This document shows, one piece after another, positions 54,385 through 64,000 of a stretch of 64,000 bases of DNA. Position 1 is the first letter of the stretch; every line of letters starts with the position of its first letter. Source of the stretch: Microbacteriaceae bacterium X2B (GTDB taxonomy: Bacteria; Actinomycetota; Actinomycetes; Actinomycetales; Microbacteriaceae); assembly GCA_005502445.1 (NCBI GenBank), contig SCPB01000004.1, positions 42,595 to 106,594 on the forward strand. Direction: 5' to 3'. The notes beneath the pieces were generated by a model, which saw nothing but the letters and a program-made list of their open reading frames with translations, had not been told where the DNA came from and searched no databases. A program made the translations under genes and the position numbers.

Positions 54385-54430
54385 GGCACTGACGCTAGTA
54401 CAGCGCCTGCGCGTCGCCTACTGTGGGCAC
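54385..54430. promoter_or_regulatory. Divergent promoters of glgM and glgC, both probably leaderless
   Basis: Only 46 bp separate the two start codons. TACTGT at 54419-54424 ends six bases before the glgC ATG, and on the other strand TAGCGT (54392-54397) ends seven bases before the glgM ATG. Neither gene has a ribosome-binding site, so transcription probably starts at or next to each ATG. Confidence 0.6.
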
Positions 54431-55666
54431 ATGGCGTCCCCAAAGGTGTTCGGAATCGTCCTGGCCGGTGGCGAGGGTAAGCGGCTCATGCCGCTGACCG
54501 CTGACCGTGCGAAGCCCGCCGTGCCGTTCGCGGGCGGCTACCGTCTCATCGACTTCGCCCTGTCGAACCTGATCAATTCCGGGTTGCGCCAGATCGTCGT
54601 CCTGACGCAGTACAAGAGCCATTCGCTCGATCGCCACATCTCGCAGACCTGGCGCCTGAGCGGCATGCTCAACGCCTATGTCGCCTCGGTGCCGGCGCAG
54701 CAGCGCCTCGGCAAGCGCTGGTTCTCCGGCAGCGCGGATGCGATCCTGCAGAGCCTCAACCTGATCCGCGACGAGAAGCCCGACATCGTCGTCGTGGTCG
54801 GCGCCGACCATGTCTATCGCATGGACTTCACTCAGATGATCGATGCGCACGTCGCCACCGGTGCCGGCGTCACCGTCGCGGGCATCCGTCAGCCGATCGC
54901 GCTCGCCGACCAGTTCGGCATCATCGAGACCGACCCGACGAACCCCGCGCGCATCGCCGCCTTCCACGAGAAGCCGACGAGTGCCGTCGGCCTGGCGGAT
55001 GCCCCGGACCAGGTGCTCGCATCGATGGGCAACTACGTGTTCGACGCCGACGTGCTCATGGACGCCGTGATCCGCGACGGCGAGCTCGAGACCTCGAAGC
55101 ACGACATGGGCGGCGACATCATTCCCGCATTCGTCGGGCGAGGTGAGGCCTTCGTCTACGACCTCAACCACAACGACGTTCCCGGCGCGACCGAGCGCGA
55201 CCGCTTCTACTGGCGCGACGTCGGCACGATCGAGTCGTTCTTCGACGCCCACCAGGACCTCATCGCGGCGCTGCCGGTCTTCAACCTCTACAACACCGAG
55301 TGGCCCATCTACAGCCAGCAGTTCAACCTGCCGCCGGCGAAGTTCGTGCGCGACGTCTCGGGCACGACGGGGCAGGTCATCGACTCGGTCGTCTCGCTCG
55401 GCTCCGTCATCTCTGGCTCGCACGTCGAGCGCAGCGTGCTCGGCACCTGGGTGACCGTCGAGTCGGCGGAAGTGGTCGATTCGGTGCTGTTCGACCGCAC
55501 GGTGATCGGCGCGGGCGCGAGCATCCGGCGGGCTATCCTCGACAAGGAGGTCGTGGTCGCTCCCGGCGCGCGCGTCGGCGTCGACCACGCCGAGGATCGA
55601 GCCCGCGGCTTCACGGTCACCGACACCGGCATCACGGTCGTCGGAAAGGGCATCCGCATCGAGTGA
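54431..55666 (+). CDS. glgC: Glucose-1-phosphate adenylyltransferase GlgC
   Basis: 411-residue ADP-glucose pyrophosphorylase, first committed step of glycogen and GlgM-dependent alpha-glucan synthesis. Nucleotide site [24 protein letters not shown], then [21 protein letters not shown] and [12 protein letters not shown]; glucose-binding [21 protein letters not shown]; left-handed beta-helix C-terminus. Start is ATG 54431, the first codon before the fold. It ends in GTGA so serB could be coupled. Confidence 0.96.
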   Translation: MASPKVFGIVLAGGEGKRLMPLTADRAKPAVPFAGGYRLIDFALSNLINSGLRQIVVLTQYKSHSLDRHISQTWRLSGMLNAYVASVPAQQRLGKRWFSGSADAILQSLNLIRDEKPDIVVVVGADHVYRMDFTQMIDAHVATGAGVTVAGIRQPIALADQFGIIETDPTNPARIAAFHEKPTSAVGLADAPDQVLASMGNYVFDADVLMDAVIRDGELETSKHDMGGDIIPAFVGRGEAFVYDLNHNDVPGATERDRFYWRDVGTIESFFDAHQDLIAALPVFNLYNTEWPIYSQQFNLPPAKFVRDVSGTTGQVIDSVVSLGSVISGSHVERSVLGTWVTVESAEVVDSVLFDRTVIGAGASIRRAILDKEVVVAPGARVGVDHAEDRARGFTVTDTGITVVGKGIRIE

Positions 55667-55704
55667 TCGGGCGCCCGCGCCCCGACGTAGGAGTGCCCGC
55701 GCCC

Positions 55705-56343
55705 ATGACCCGTCTTCTCGTCGTGCTCGACGTCGACTCCACCCTCATCGAGAACGAGGCGATCGACCTGCTCGCCGACGAGGCGGGGACGGGCCATCTG
55801 GTGGCGGCGATCACCGAGCGCGCGATGGCGGGCGAGCTCGATTTCGCCGCGAGCCTCGCCGAGCGCGTCGCGACCCTCCGCGGCCTGGATGCGGGATGCT
55901 GCTCTCGCGTCGGCGCGCGCATCACCCTCACGACCGGAGCTCGGGAGCTCATCGAGGCCGTCCACGACGCCGACGGCGTCGTCGGCGTCGTCTCCGGCGG
56001 CTTCCACGAACTGCTCGACCCGATCGCCGCCGACCTCGACCTCGATCACCACCGCGCCAATCGGCTCGAGGCGATCGACGGTCGCTTCACAGGCCGCACC
56101 GTCGGCCCCGTCATCGACTCCGCCGCGAAAGCGCAGGCGCTGCGCGAGTGGGCCGACGTGCGCGACGTGCCGCTCTCGCGCACGGTCGCCATCGGCGACG
56201 GCGCCAACGACCTCGACATGCTGGGCGTCGCCGGGCTCAGCGTCGCCTTCGACGCCAAGCCGATCGTGCGGCGCGCCGCCGACCTGTGCATCGTCAACCG
56301 CGACCTGTCGGCGGTGCTCCCCCTGCTCGGGCTGCGCGGATGA
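55705..56343 (+). CDS. serB: Phosphoserine phosphatase SerB
   Basis: 212-residue HAD phosphatase producing serine. DVDSTLIENEAIDLLADEAG (nucleophile D9, acid D11), VVGVVSGGF, and VAIGDGANDLDMLGVAGLSVAFDAKP are signatures of SerB. It lacks the N-terminal ACT domain of longer homologues. ATG 55705 gives the core directly; AGGAG is 12 bases away. An earlier GTG at 55663 overlaps the glgC stop (GTGA) and would add 14 residues, with coupled translation. Confidence 0.9.
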   Translation: MTRLLVVLDVDSTLIENEAIDLLADEAGTGHLVAAITERAMAGELDFAASLAERVATLRGLDAGCCSRVGARITLTTGARELIEAVHDADGVVGVVSGGFHELLDPIAADLDLDHHRANRLEAIDGRFTGRTVGPVIDSAAKAQALREWADVRDVPLSRTVAIGDGANDLDMLGVAGLSVAFDAKPIVRRAADLCIVNRDLSAVLPLLGLRG

Positions 56344-56805
56344 TTCTGCGAAGTCCTCCTTCTGGATTCGTGATGGCTTTTATTCAGTCGACGCTGCGTC
56401 GGATGAGCTCTTCGACGTCATCGAGATTTCGCAATTCAGCTGGCAATACCGTTGTCCGTCAGCGCGGGATCCCTGAGCGCAACTATGTGCCCCGTGTCCG
56501 ACATCCGGAGAACACCGGCAAGCGTCGTCATGTGAAAAACTCCGTCGATCCTGCTCGGGCGCATGAACAACGTCGCCTCGGCATCCGGAAGGGCTCTTCT
56601 CCGATGACGGTCACGGTCGCCACGCGGCCGGTGTCGCCCCGGGAAGAGATCACTTCAGGACGAATCTGTGATGAGCCACGACCCGCGAGGGTCGGGCAGT
56701 CTCCTAATGAAGTCACTGAGGTGGGCCGGACGGCGCCGGCCGCGCCGATCCTGGCGGACAATTCAACAGGAAGGCACCGCCGCAGCGGGCCAATCGCTTC
56801 GAGAG
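56344..56805. other. Decayed low-GC stretch beside IS remnants, no intact gene
   Basis: 462 bp of lower GC than serB. A minus-strand frame at about 56528-56836 and a second one nearby are open but short and unlike any family I know; they may be scraps of a gene removed when the insertion sequences arrived. No promoter or terminator stands out. Confidence 0.5.
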
Positions 56806-58064
56806 TCACGCCCGGATCGACACGACCGACACCCATCCTGGCCAGCCAGTCCCAGACCAGCCGAATCCAGACTCACAGATCGCCTCGGTGCCGCCGTTGG
56901 AGACGCCGCCGGTGTCGAAGTAGGCCAGGAACTGTTGCCGCCAGTTCCGCAGCGTCCGTCCCAGGCGAGCGATCTCGGGGATCGGGCAACTGTGGAAGGT
57001 GTCGAGGACCTGCTCGGCGATGAGGCGACCGTCCGCTGCCCGCTCCTGGTGATAGATCGAGCGCAACTGCTGGTAGCAGTGCCAAGCGACTTCGACCTCG
57101 CAGTTCGGGTCCCCGGCGACCAATCCGGCGCGGAGGCGTGCGTGTTGCCGGTCGGACAGGTGCTCACCGCCGTGTCGCAGCAGCCCGCGGATGGCGTAGA
57201 GCGGATCGCCCTTCCGGCCGCGGTGACCGAGGGTGTCCTGCTGCACTCGCTGCCGAACTTCATCGAGGGCCTTCACGCCCAGGCGGACCACGTGGAAGGC
57301 ATCCAGCACCGCGGCCGCCTCGGGCAGCTCGTCGCGGATCGCGTTGGCGTAGCCGCGGAACGGATCCAACGCGGCATGCTCGATGGCGGGCACGAACCCC
57401 GCAGGAGCCTGCCGCAGCCAGGCGGCGTAGGCGGTGCCGGACTGTCCGGGCACCACATCCAGCAGTCTCGCCCGCACCAGCCCGTGTTCGTCGCGGGTCA
57501 GATCCACCATCGAGGTGACCGCCCGGTCGTGCCCACGACGAGACGGTTTCCAGATGTGCTCATCCACTCCGAGTGCGGTGACACCCGTCAGGCGGTCAGG
57601 GTCATCGACGCCGTCACCGGCGTGCTGGGCGATCGCCCGCCAGAGGGTGTGCCAGCCGACCCGCAACCGCCGAGCCAGCGTCGCGACGGTCGTGTCGTCC
57701 GTTTGGAGCATCCCCGTCGCCCAGCCGACCGCTCGAGCCGTGACCTTCGCCCGCGCCGTCGCGAACGGGTGCATCTCGGAGAGAGAGTCTGACCGGGCAG
57801 CCGACCTGGATGCACCGCCAGAGCCTCTTGGACCACCGCACCCGCACCGACACCCCGAACGCGGGCGCGTCCGCGAGCTCATGCACCCGCCGCCCCCGCC
57901 CCTCCGCGATCACTCCGCAACCCGGACAGCCGACAGGGTCAGAATCCGTCTCGATATCGAGCACGAGCACCTCGGCGCGAGCCTCGACCTGGGTGACGTG
58001 GAACCCGTCGATGGCGAAAACGGTGCAGGCGGGCGCGCACGAAGCGCACCCCGAAATAGAGTTA
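56806..58064 (-). pseudogene. ISL3-family transposase, frameshifted and truncated at both ends
   Basis: N-terminal part (58056 down to about 57788) has VFAIDGFHVTQVEARAEVLVL, zinc finger-like GCPGCG and VRWSKRLWRCIQVGCP. The reading frame then changes at a GA/CT dinucleotide run (57779-57787) and continues as LSEMHPFATARAKVTARAVG, the DDE part VTALGVDEHIWKPSRRGHD, and DFHVVRLGVKALDEVRQRVQQ-like helices. Homology stops after NGGTEAI at about 56877, so the last 30 or so residues are lost. The 5' end is cut by the inserted IS5 element. Non-functional. Confidence 0.85.
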
Positions 58065-59017
58065 GAGGTCGCGCGGATAGGCGGGGTGGGTCGTTGACGT
58101 AGCACAGGCACGAGCCCTGTTAAACACGGATTGTTCAAGATTCGCGTTTACCCAGGAGCGCTCGTGCCTGCTGTTCCATCATCCATCATCGAGCCCATCT
58201 GGGAGCAGTTCCGCGCTCTGATCCCTCCCGTGGTCGATGAGCACCCGCTGGGCTGCCACCGGCCGCGCGTGGCGGACCGGGTTGTCTTCGACAAGCTCAT
58301 CCAGGTCCTCGTGCTCGGCTGCGCCTACGTGAAGATCGCCGATGCCAGCTGCTCCGCGACGACGCTTCGGACTCGCCGGGACGAGTGGATCGACGCGGGA
58401 GTCTTCGCCGAACTCGAACAGCTCTGCCTTCTCGCCTACGACAAGATGATCGGCCTGGACCTGGCCAACCTGGTCGTGGACGGGTGCATCGTCAAAGCAC
58501 CCTGCGGCGGCGAAGCCGCCGGGAGATCGCCGGTCGACCGCGGGAAACAAGGCACGAAACGGTCCCTCCTGGTCGATGGCACCGGGATCCCGCTGGGCGC
58601 GGTCGTCGCTGGCGCGAACCGCCACGACTCACCCCTGCTGCGTCCGACTCTGGAAACCCTGCGCCGTTTCGACGACCTCCCGGAACGCATCACCGTGCAC
58701 CTGGACGCCGGCTACGACTCCACGGTGACGCGCGACCTGCTCGCCGAACTCGGCTGCGAACACCAGATCGCGTCGAAAGGAATCCCCGCCCCGATCCAGG
58801 CCAGCACCCGCTGGGTCGTGGAGAGAACGAACTCCTGGCACAACCGCGGCTTCAAGAAACTCGCGTACTGCACCGAGGTGCGAACCCGAGTGATCGACGC
58901 GTTCATCGCCCTCGCCAACGCCATCATCATCGTCCGACGCCTCATCCGCGAAGGATGGACCCGCTACCGCTGGACCGGCCGCCCCCACCGAAAACCATGA
59001 CCTATCCGCGCGACCTC
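58065..59017 (+). mobile_element. Complete IS5-family insertion sequence (IS427-like), 953 bp
   Basis: Perfect 17-bp terminal inverted repeats GAGGTCGCGCGGATAGG: left 58065-58081, right 59001-59017. Target-site duplication TA at 58063-58064 and 59018-59019 (the flanking TT/AA also continue the symmetry). Contains one intact transposase. It has inserted into the 5' end of the ISL3 transposase remnant, so is the younger element. Confidence 0.9.
58164..59000 (+). CDS. IS5-family DDE transposase, intact
   Basis: 278 residues from GTG 58164, AGGAG six bases upstream. N-terminal helix-turn-helix-like region SSIIEPIWEQFRALIPP, then the DDE catalytic core: D106 (NLVVDGCIVKAP), D181 (TVHLDAGYDS) and E220 (WVVERTNSWHNRGF), with the R-x7-K-like ending. 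Single uninterrupted frame, unlike many IS427-group elements that use frameshifting, so mobilisation in trans of its neighbours is possible. Confidence 0.93.
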   Translation: MPAVPSSIIEPIWEQFRALIPPVVDEHPLGCHRPRVADRVVFDKLIQVLVLGCAYVKIADASCSATTLRTRRDEWIDAGVFAELEQLCLLAYDKMIGLDLANLVVDGCIVKAPCGGEAAGRSPVDRGKQGTKRSLLVDGTGIPLGAVVAGANRHDSPLLRPTLETLRRFDDLPERITVHLDAGYDSTVTRDLLAELGCEHQIASKGIPAPIQASTRWVVERTNSWHNRGFKKLAYCTEVRTRVIDAFIALANAIIIVRRLIREGWTRYRWTGRPHRKP

Positions 59018-59051
59018 TAAGTGACGGGGTGGCCGCTGCGGTACCACTCGG

Positions 59052-59543
59052 TTAGCGGTGCGCGGCGTCGAGCGCCTTCTGCATGCACACGCTGAACTCG
59101 TCGCCGACGTACGGGCCGAAGTTCTCGATGCGCTCGTACCCGCGCCGCTCGTAGAGCGCGATCGCGGCGAGCTGCTTCGGGCCGGTCTCCAGCTGCAGGA
59201 TGCGCACGCCGCGCTCGCGCGCGGCCTGCTCCAGGGCCTCCATGATGGCCGTGGCGACGCCCCGGCCGCGACCGCCCTCGTCGACGAAGAGCCGCTTCAG
59301 CTCGCCCGAGCCGTCACCGCGGTCGACGAGCGCCGCCATGCCGAGCGCCGCCATGCCGAGCGCCGTGCCGTCGCCGTCGTCGCGCGCGACGAGCACCGTG
59401 ACGTTCGCCGCGTCGAGCTCGTCGAGGTTCAGCATGTAGCAGCTGTCGGCGGGGTACAGGCTCAGCGCGTAGGCGTCGCCCGCCCGCAGCAGCGCCTCGA
59501 CCTCCGGCGAGCGCGGGCTCTCGACTCGCACCGTCAGGGTCAC
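59052..59543 (-). CDS. GNAT family N-acetyltransferase
   Basis: 163-residue acetyl-CoA-dependent acetyltransferase. Motif A VDEGGRGRGVATAIMEALEQAARERG binds CoA; motif B LQLETGPKQLAAIALYERRGYERI. GTG start at 59543 overlaps the esterase stop (GTGA) and follows GAGGA. A short duplication ALGMAALGMAAL lies in the strand before motif A. Substrate unknown. Its 3' end lies only 35 bp from the IS5 element. Confidence 0.88.
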   Translation of the reverse strand: MTLTVRVESPRSPEVEALLRAGDAYALSLYPADSCYMLNLDELDAANVTVLVARDDGDGTALGMAALGMAALVDRGDGSGELKRLFVDEGGRGRGVATAIMEALEQAARERGVRILQLETGPKQLAAIALYERRGYERIENFGPYVGDEFSVCMQKALDAAHR

Positions 59544-60583
59544 GGCGAGTCCTCCTCGCCGGTCGGGGCGGGCTCGGCGAGCTGCTCGGTCCCGGCCCGT
59601 TGCTCGAGCTCGCCCATCGCGATCACGCCGGGCGGCGCCACGAGCCGCTCGCGGAGGAACTCGGCGATGCGCGCGGCCAGCGCATCGTCGAGCAGGCCGA
59701 CCGAGTGCGCCTCCGAGTCGACGAGGTCGAGCTCGACGCGGATTCCCGCCTCGCGCAGCGCGAGCGCGAACGGCGTCGCCTGCCCGACCGGGATCAGCAC
59801 TTCGCGCGCGCCGTGCACGACGAAGAAGTCGGGGCCGCCGCGCGTTATGGCGTACTGCGGGGATGCCTCGATCGCGGCCGGGCACTCGGCACGATCGGCG
59901 CAGGCGAGGTAGTCGAGCATCGACTGCTCGAAGACGGGATTGGCGGCCGAGCCGGGCGTGAGGTCGAACGGCGCCGAGAGGGCGACCACGGCATCCACCG
60001 CGTCGATGCGGTCCGAGTCGACGCTGCGCAGCCCGACGAGCGAGACGAGGTTGCCGCCCGCGCTGCCGCCGAGCAGCCCGACGCGCGCGGGGTCGATGCC
60101 GAACTGCGCGGCGACGGTGTCATCCTGCGCCCAGGCGACGGCGGCGGTCACGTCGTCGGCCCCGGCGGGGTAGGGGTGCTCGGGGGCGAGCCGGTAGTTG
60201 ACCGAGACCCCGACGAAGCCCTCGGCGGCGAGCCACTGGCAGATCGTGCGCCAGTGGGGGTGCGATTTGTCGCCGCGCGCCCAGCTGCCCCCGTGCACGG
60301 CGAGCACGACGGGCCGCGGCTCGCTCTCGCCATCGGGGTGGCAGACGTCGACGCTCACGCCCTCGCCCGCGCCGAAGTCGGTGATCGGCACGTCGACCGA
60401 GACGCGGATGTCCGGCTGCGCCGACAGCGGGAACACCGCGCTCTCGGGCGCGGCGGCCACGATCGCCTGCTCGCGCTCGCGCTCGGCCGAGGTCGCGGAG
60501 CAGCCCGACAGCACGAGCGCGACGAGCGCCGTCGCGGCGATCGACGCGCGGGCGACGGCGGGGTGGAGGGTGAGGGCGGGCAC
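59540..60583 (-). CDS. Alpha/beta-hydrolase esterase lipoprotein (HSL/BD-FAE-like)
   Basis: 347 residues with lipobox LSGC (Cys28) after a hydrophobic signal. HGGSW oxyanion motif, nucleophile GGSAGGN, then VHGAREVLIPV and EAHSVGLL carrying the acid and histidine. Typical of membrane-anchored acyl esterases in high-GC Gram-positives. C-terminal tail is Glu/Pro-rich. Co-translated with the acetyltransferase downstream. Confidence 0.88.
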   Translation of the reverse strand: MPALTLHPAVARASIAATALVALVLSGCSATSAEREREQAIVAAAPESAVFPLSAQPDIRVSVDVPITDFGAGEGVSVDVCHPDGESEPRPVVLAVHGGSWARGDKSHPHWRTICQWLAAEGFVGVSVNYRLAPEHPYPAGADDVTAAVAWAQDDTVAAQFGIDPARVGLLGGSAGGNLVSLVGLRSVDSDRIDAVDAVVALSAPFDLTPGSAANPVFEQSMLDYLACADRAECPAAIEASPQYAITRGGPDFFVVHGAREVLIPVGQATPFALALREAGIRVELDLVDSEAHSVGLLDDALAARIAEFLRERLVAPPGVIAMGELEQRAGTEQLAEPAPTGEEDSP

Positions 60584-60635
60584 GGTGGGTCAAGGGTAAA
60601 CGCTCGGCGCGCTGTGCTTTTCATCGGCCGTCGGA

Positions 60636-60698
60636 TAGGCTGAGGGGTCGGTTGGGAGACGGCGCGGAGCGATCCGCGTGCGTTCATGTGCGTCTCCC
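60636..60698 (+). promoter_or_regulatory. Promoter element and structured leader of the DEAD-box helicase
   Basis: TAGGCT (60636-60641) is a possible -10. The leader then contains GGGAGACG (60654-60661) pairing with CGTCTCCC (60691-60698), enclosing a second stem CGCGGA (60663-60668)/TCCGCG (60673-60678). The ATG is about 130 bases farther on. Long structured leaders are common in cold-shock RNA helicase genes; regulation here is inference. Confidence 0.5.
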
Positions 60699-60826
60699 GG
60701 GCCGGTTTCCCCGCCAGACGGCGATGGGAATACACCATTCAGGATGTATCGGCCCGGTCGATGACCGCCCGGGGTTGCGGCGCCCACGGCGTCGACGCTG
60801 CTTCTTGCTCTACCCCGGAAAGCCTC

Positions 60827-62824
<1,998 letters not shown>

Positions 62825-62825
62825 A

Positions 62826-62850
62826 CCGCACGGCTCGGCCTGCCGTGCGG
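62826..62850 (+). terminator. Terminator of the DEAD-box helicase gene
   Basis: Perfect 9-bp stem CCGCACGGC/GCCGTGCGG with a seven-base loop, two bases after the stop codon. No T-run follows. Confidence 0.75.
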
Positions 62851-62882
62851 CGGGCGCTCGCGAGAATTCTGCTCCCCCACGA

Positions 62883-62939
62883 CCTTCCACAAGTACGGAA
62901 CGGCTGAACGAGACTCACGCGTTCCGTACTTGTGGAAGG
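62883..62939. repeat. 20-bp perfect inverted repeat with 17-nt spacer
   Basis: CCTTCCACAAGTACGGAACG (62883-62902) is repeated exactly inverted at 62920-62939. Its AT content is much higher than the surroundings. It lies between convergent genes but lacks T-runs and an ordinary terminator already precedes it, so it may be a dispersed element or miniature transposable element. Confidence 0.85.
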
Positions 62940-62960
62940 GCGACGAACCGGGGCTCGCGC

Positions 62961-62996
62961 CGGGACTGGACCCGGGACTGGACCCGGGACTCGACC
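62961..62996. repeat. Three 12-bp tandem repeats
   Basis: CGGGACTGGACC twice, then CGGGACTCGACC, directly head to tail, 21 bp after the inverted repeat; a further degenerate copy precedes at 62949. Intergenic, no gene here. Confidence 0.85.
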
Positions 62997-63029
62997 CCGC
63001 GTTCGTAGGGCTCGTGCCGTGTTCGCAAC

Positions 63030-63995
63030 TCAGGCCAGGGCGAGCATCGCGCTCGCCGTCAGCGCGAGCAGGAGCCCGACCCACTGCAGCCGCGCGATGC
63101 GCTCGCGCAGCACCGCCGCCGCGAGCAGGATCGTCCCCGCCGGGTAGAGCGCCGTGAGCACCGACACGATCTCGAGGTCGCCGACCCTCAGCCCGACGAG
63201 CACGACGACATTGGCGGCGGCGTCGAGCACGCCGCACACGATCGCGAGCACGAGCCCGCCGCGCCACCCGCCGCGCAGCGCGGCCGAGCTCGCTCGCAGC
63301 AGCCCGCTCGCCCCGTCGCGGCCCTCGAGCGCGTGCGGTGCGCCGTGGGTTCCGTCGACGATCGCGAGAGCGGCATCCGCCGCCCGAACGTGCCGGCGCC
63401 CCGCGACGACCGCGAGGGCGACGATGACGGCGACCATGATGCTCGCGTTCACGAGCCGGTTGGCGACGAGCGGCACGAGCCCGCTGTCGTCGGGCGTCTG
63501 ATCGACGAGGATGTAGAACGCCCCGATGAGCACGCCCGAGGCGGTCGCCATGACGAGCCCGCGCGGGGTTGGCCGTACGGCCTCCTTCGCCGGAACGAAG
63601 CCGACGAGCACGACGGCGACGAGCGCGAGCGCGAACGCCGGGTAGGCGATCGCACCGAGCTGCGCACCGGCGGCGAGCCCCCAGCCGAGCGGCACGATCG
63701 CGGAGGTCACGGCCGTGAGCGGCGAGAGGATGCTCATGGGCCCGATCGCGAGGCAGGCGTACAGCAGCGCGATCGCCGCGGCCCCCGTCACCCCCGAGAC
63801 TCCGCCCCAGAGCAGGGCCGAGGCCGACCACTCCCCGGGAATGACGACGCTGCCGAGCAGCAGCAGCCCCACTCCCGAGACGGCGCCGATGGCGGTCACG
63901 CGCAGTGCCGAGATGCGCCGAGCGGCGAGCCCGCCGAAGAAGTCGGCGGCGCCGTAGACGAGGGCTCCGGCAAGGCCGAGCACAACGGTCAACAT
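63030..63995 (-). CDS. EamA-type drug/metabolite transporter permease
   Basis: 321-residue membrane protein with ten predicted helices in two EamA repeats (first repeat MLTVVLGLAGALVYGAADFFGG to LGWGLAAGAQLG; second ends TALYPAGTILLAAAVLRERIARLQWVGLLLALTA). The SLLYPA/E-R-I pattern near the end is typical of the DMT superfamily. A hydrophilic loop of about 45 residues (RHVRAADAALAIVDGTHG onward) lies between helices, unusual for the family. Substrate unknown. Starts five bases from the window end and is complete. Confidence 0.87.
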   Translation of the reverse strand: MLTVVLGLAGALVYGAADFFGGLAARRISALRVTAIGAVSGVGLLLLGSVVIPGEWSASALLWGGVSGVTGAAAIALLYACLAIGPMSILSPLTAVTSAIVPLGWGLAAGAQLGAIAYPAFALALVAVVLVGFVPAKEAVRPTPRGLVMATASGVLIGAFYILVDQTPDDSGLVPLVANRLVNASIMVAVIVALAVVAGRRHVRAADAALAIVDGTHGAPHALEGRDGASGLLRASSAALRGGWRGGLVLAIVCGVLDAAANVVVLVGLRVGDLEIVSVLTALYPAGTILLAAAVLRERIARLQWVGLLLALTASAMLALA

Positions 63996-64000
63996 GGGGG

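Noticed and set aside
56528..56836. Minus-strand 102-codon frame next to the ISL3 remnant
   Set aside because: No ribosome-binding site, no recognised motif, lies over the point where transposase homology ends; treated as decayed DNA.
59200..59360. Short duplication ALGMAALGMA in the acetyltransferase as a regulatory repeat
   Set aside because: Only two copies of a 15-bp unit inside a coding region; most simply a small in-frame duplication.

Overview
The window is about 64 kb of high-GC DNA with dense, short-spaced genes, many 1-4 bp stop/start overlaps (ATGA, GTGA, TGATG), frequent GTG starts and several probable leaderless genes. Gene content points to an actinobacterium: the block helY-tatC-tatA-pafC-pafB-FKBP-trmI resembles the mycobacterial Rv2092c-Rv2118c neighbourhood, and the imuA-imuB-dnaE2 mutasome, type B L31, GlgM/GlgC and separate Lnt/Ppm genes fit too. 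A family-specific small protein (DUF7882 type) suggests Microbacteriaceae; that placement is inference.

Layout. 1-10168 (minus): one long co-oriented run, HAD phosphatase, trmI, FKBP lipoprotein, pafB, pafC, then tatA, tatC, helY, lnt and a truncated polyprenol-phosphate mannosyltransferase. 10251-13937: PAC2 protein, uppP, an M20 peptidase and tRNA-Leu(GAG). 14010-21105: a Tat-type lipoprotein flavoenzyme whose amine-oxidase fold looks circularly permuted, a Pr6Pr membrane protein, a YdeP-like molybdoenzyme divergent from its maturation factor fdhD, a HAD phosphatase and two small family-restricted genes. 21153-27211: a DNA-damage mutasome operon, imuA, imuB, an 18-codon bridging frame, dnaE2, with a LexA box and a PafBC-like promoter superimposed on its start. 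27302-35715: two DUF1206 genes, a D-serine dehydratase-like PLP enzyme, an SF2 helicase, dinB, a small membrane protein, an SGNH esterase and a D,D-carboxypeptidase. 35758-42231: LacI regulator divergent from a GH42 beta-galactosidase and an ABC sugar importer, with an 18-bp perfect operator and a second imperfect copy. 42308-49871: housekeeping and carbohydrate genes including a sirtuin and trehalose synthase. 49872-51960: a visibly lower-GC insert carrying a secreted trypsin-like protease and a lipoprotein. 52029-56343: L31, an ABC ATPase, and divergent glgM/glgC followed by serB. 56344-59019: a decayed patch with a frameshifted, 3'-truncated ISL3 transposase into which an intact IS5-family element has inserted. 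59052-63995: acetyltransferase, esterase lipoprotein, DEAD-box RNA helicase with a repetitive Arg/Asp-rich N-terminus, a long perfect inverted repeat with 12-bp tandem repeats, and an EamA transporter.

How parts work together. PafB/PafC are known in mycobacteria as the LexA-independent activator of DNA-damage genes, and the same window carries a mutasome whose control region appears to have both LexA and PafBC signals. The Tat translocase genes match the presence of a twin-arginine flavoenzyme, and Lnt acts on the several lipoproteins encoded here. GlgC, GlgM and TreS belong to linked alpha-glucan/trehalose metabolism. No CRISPR array, rRNA or prophage was seen.
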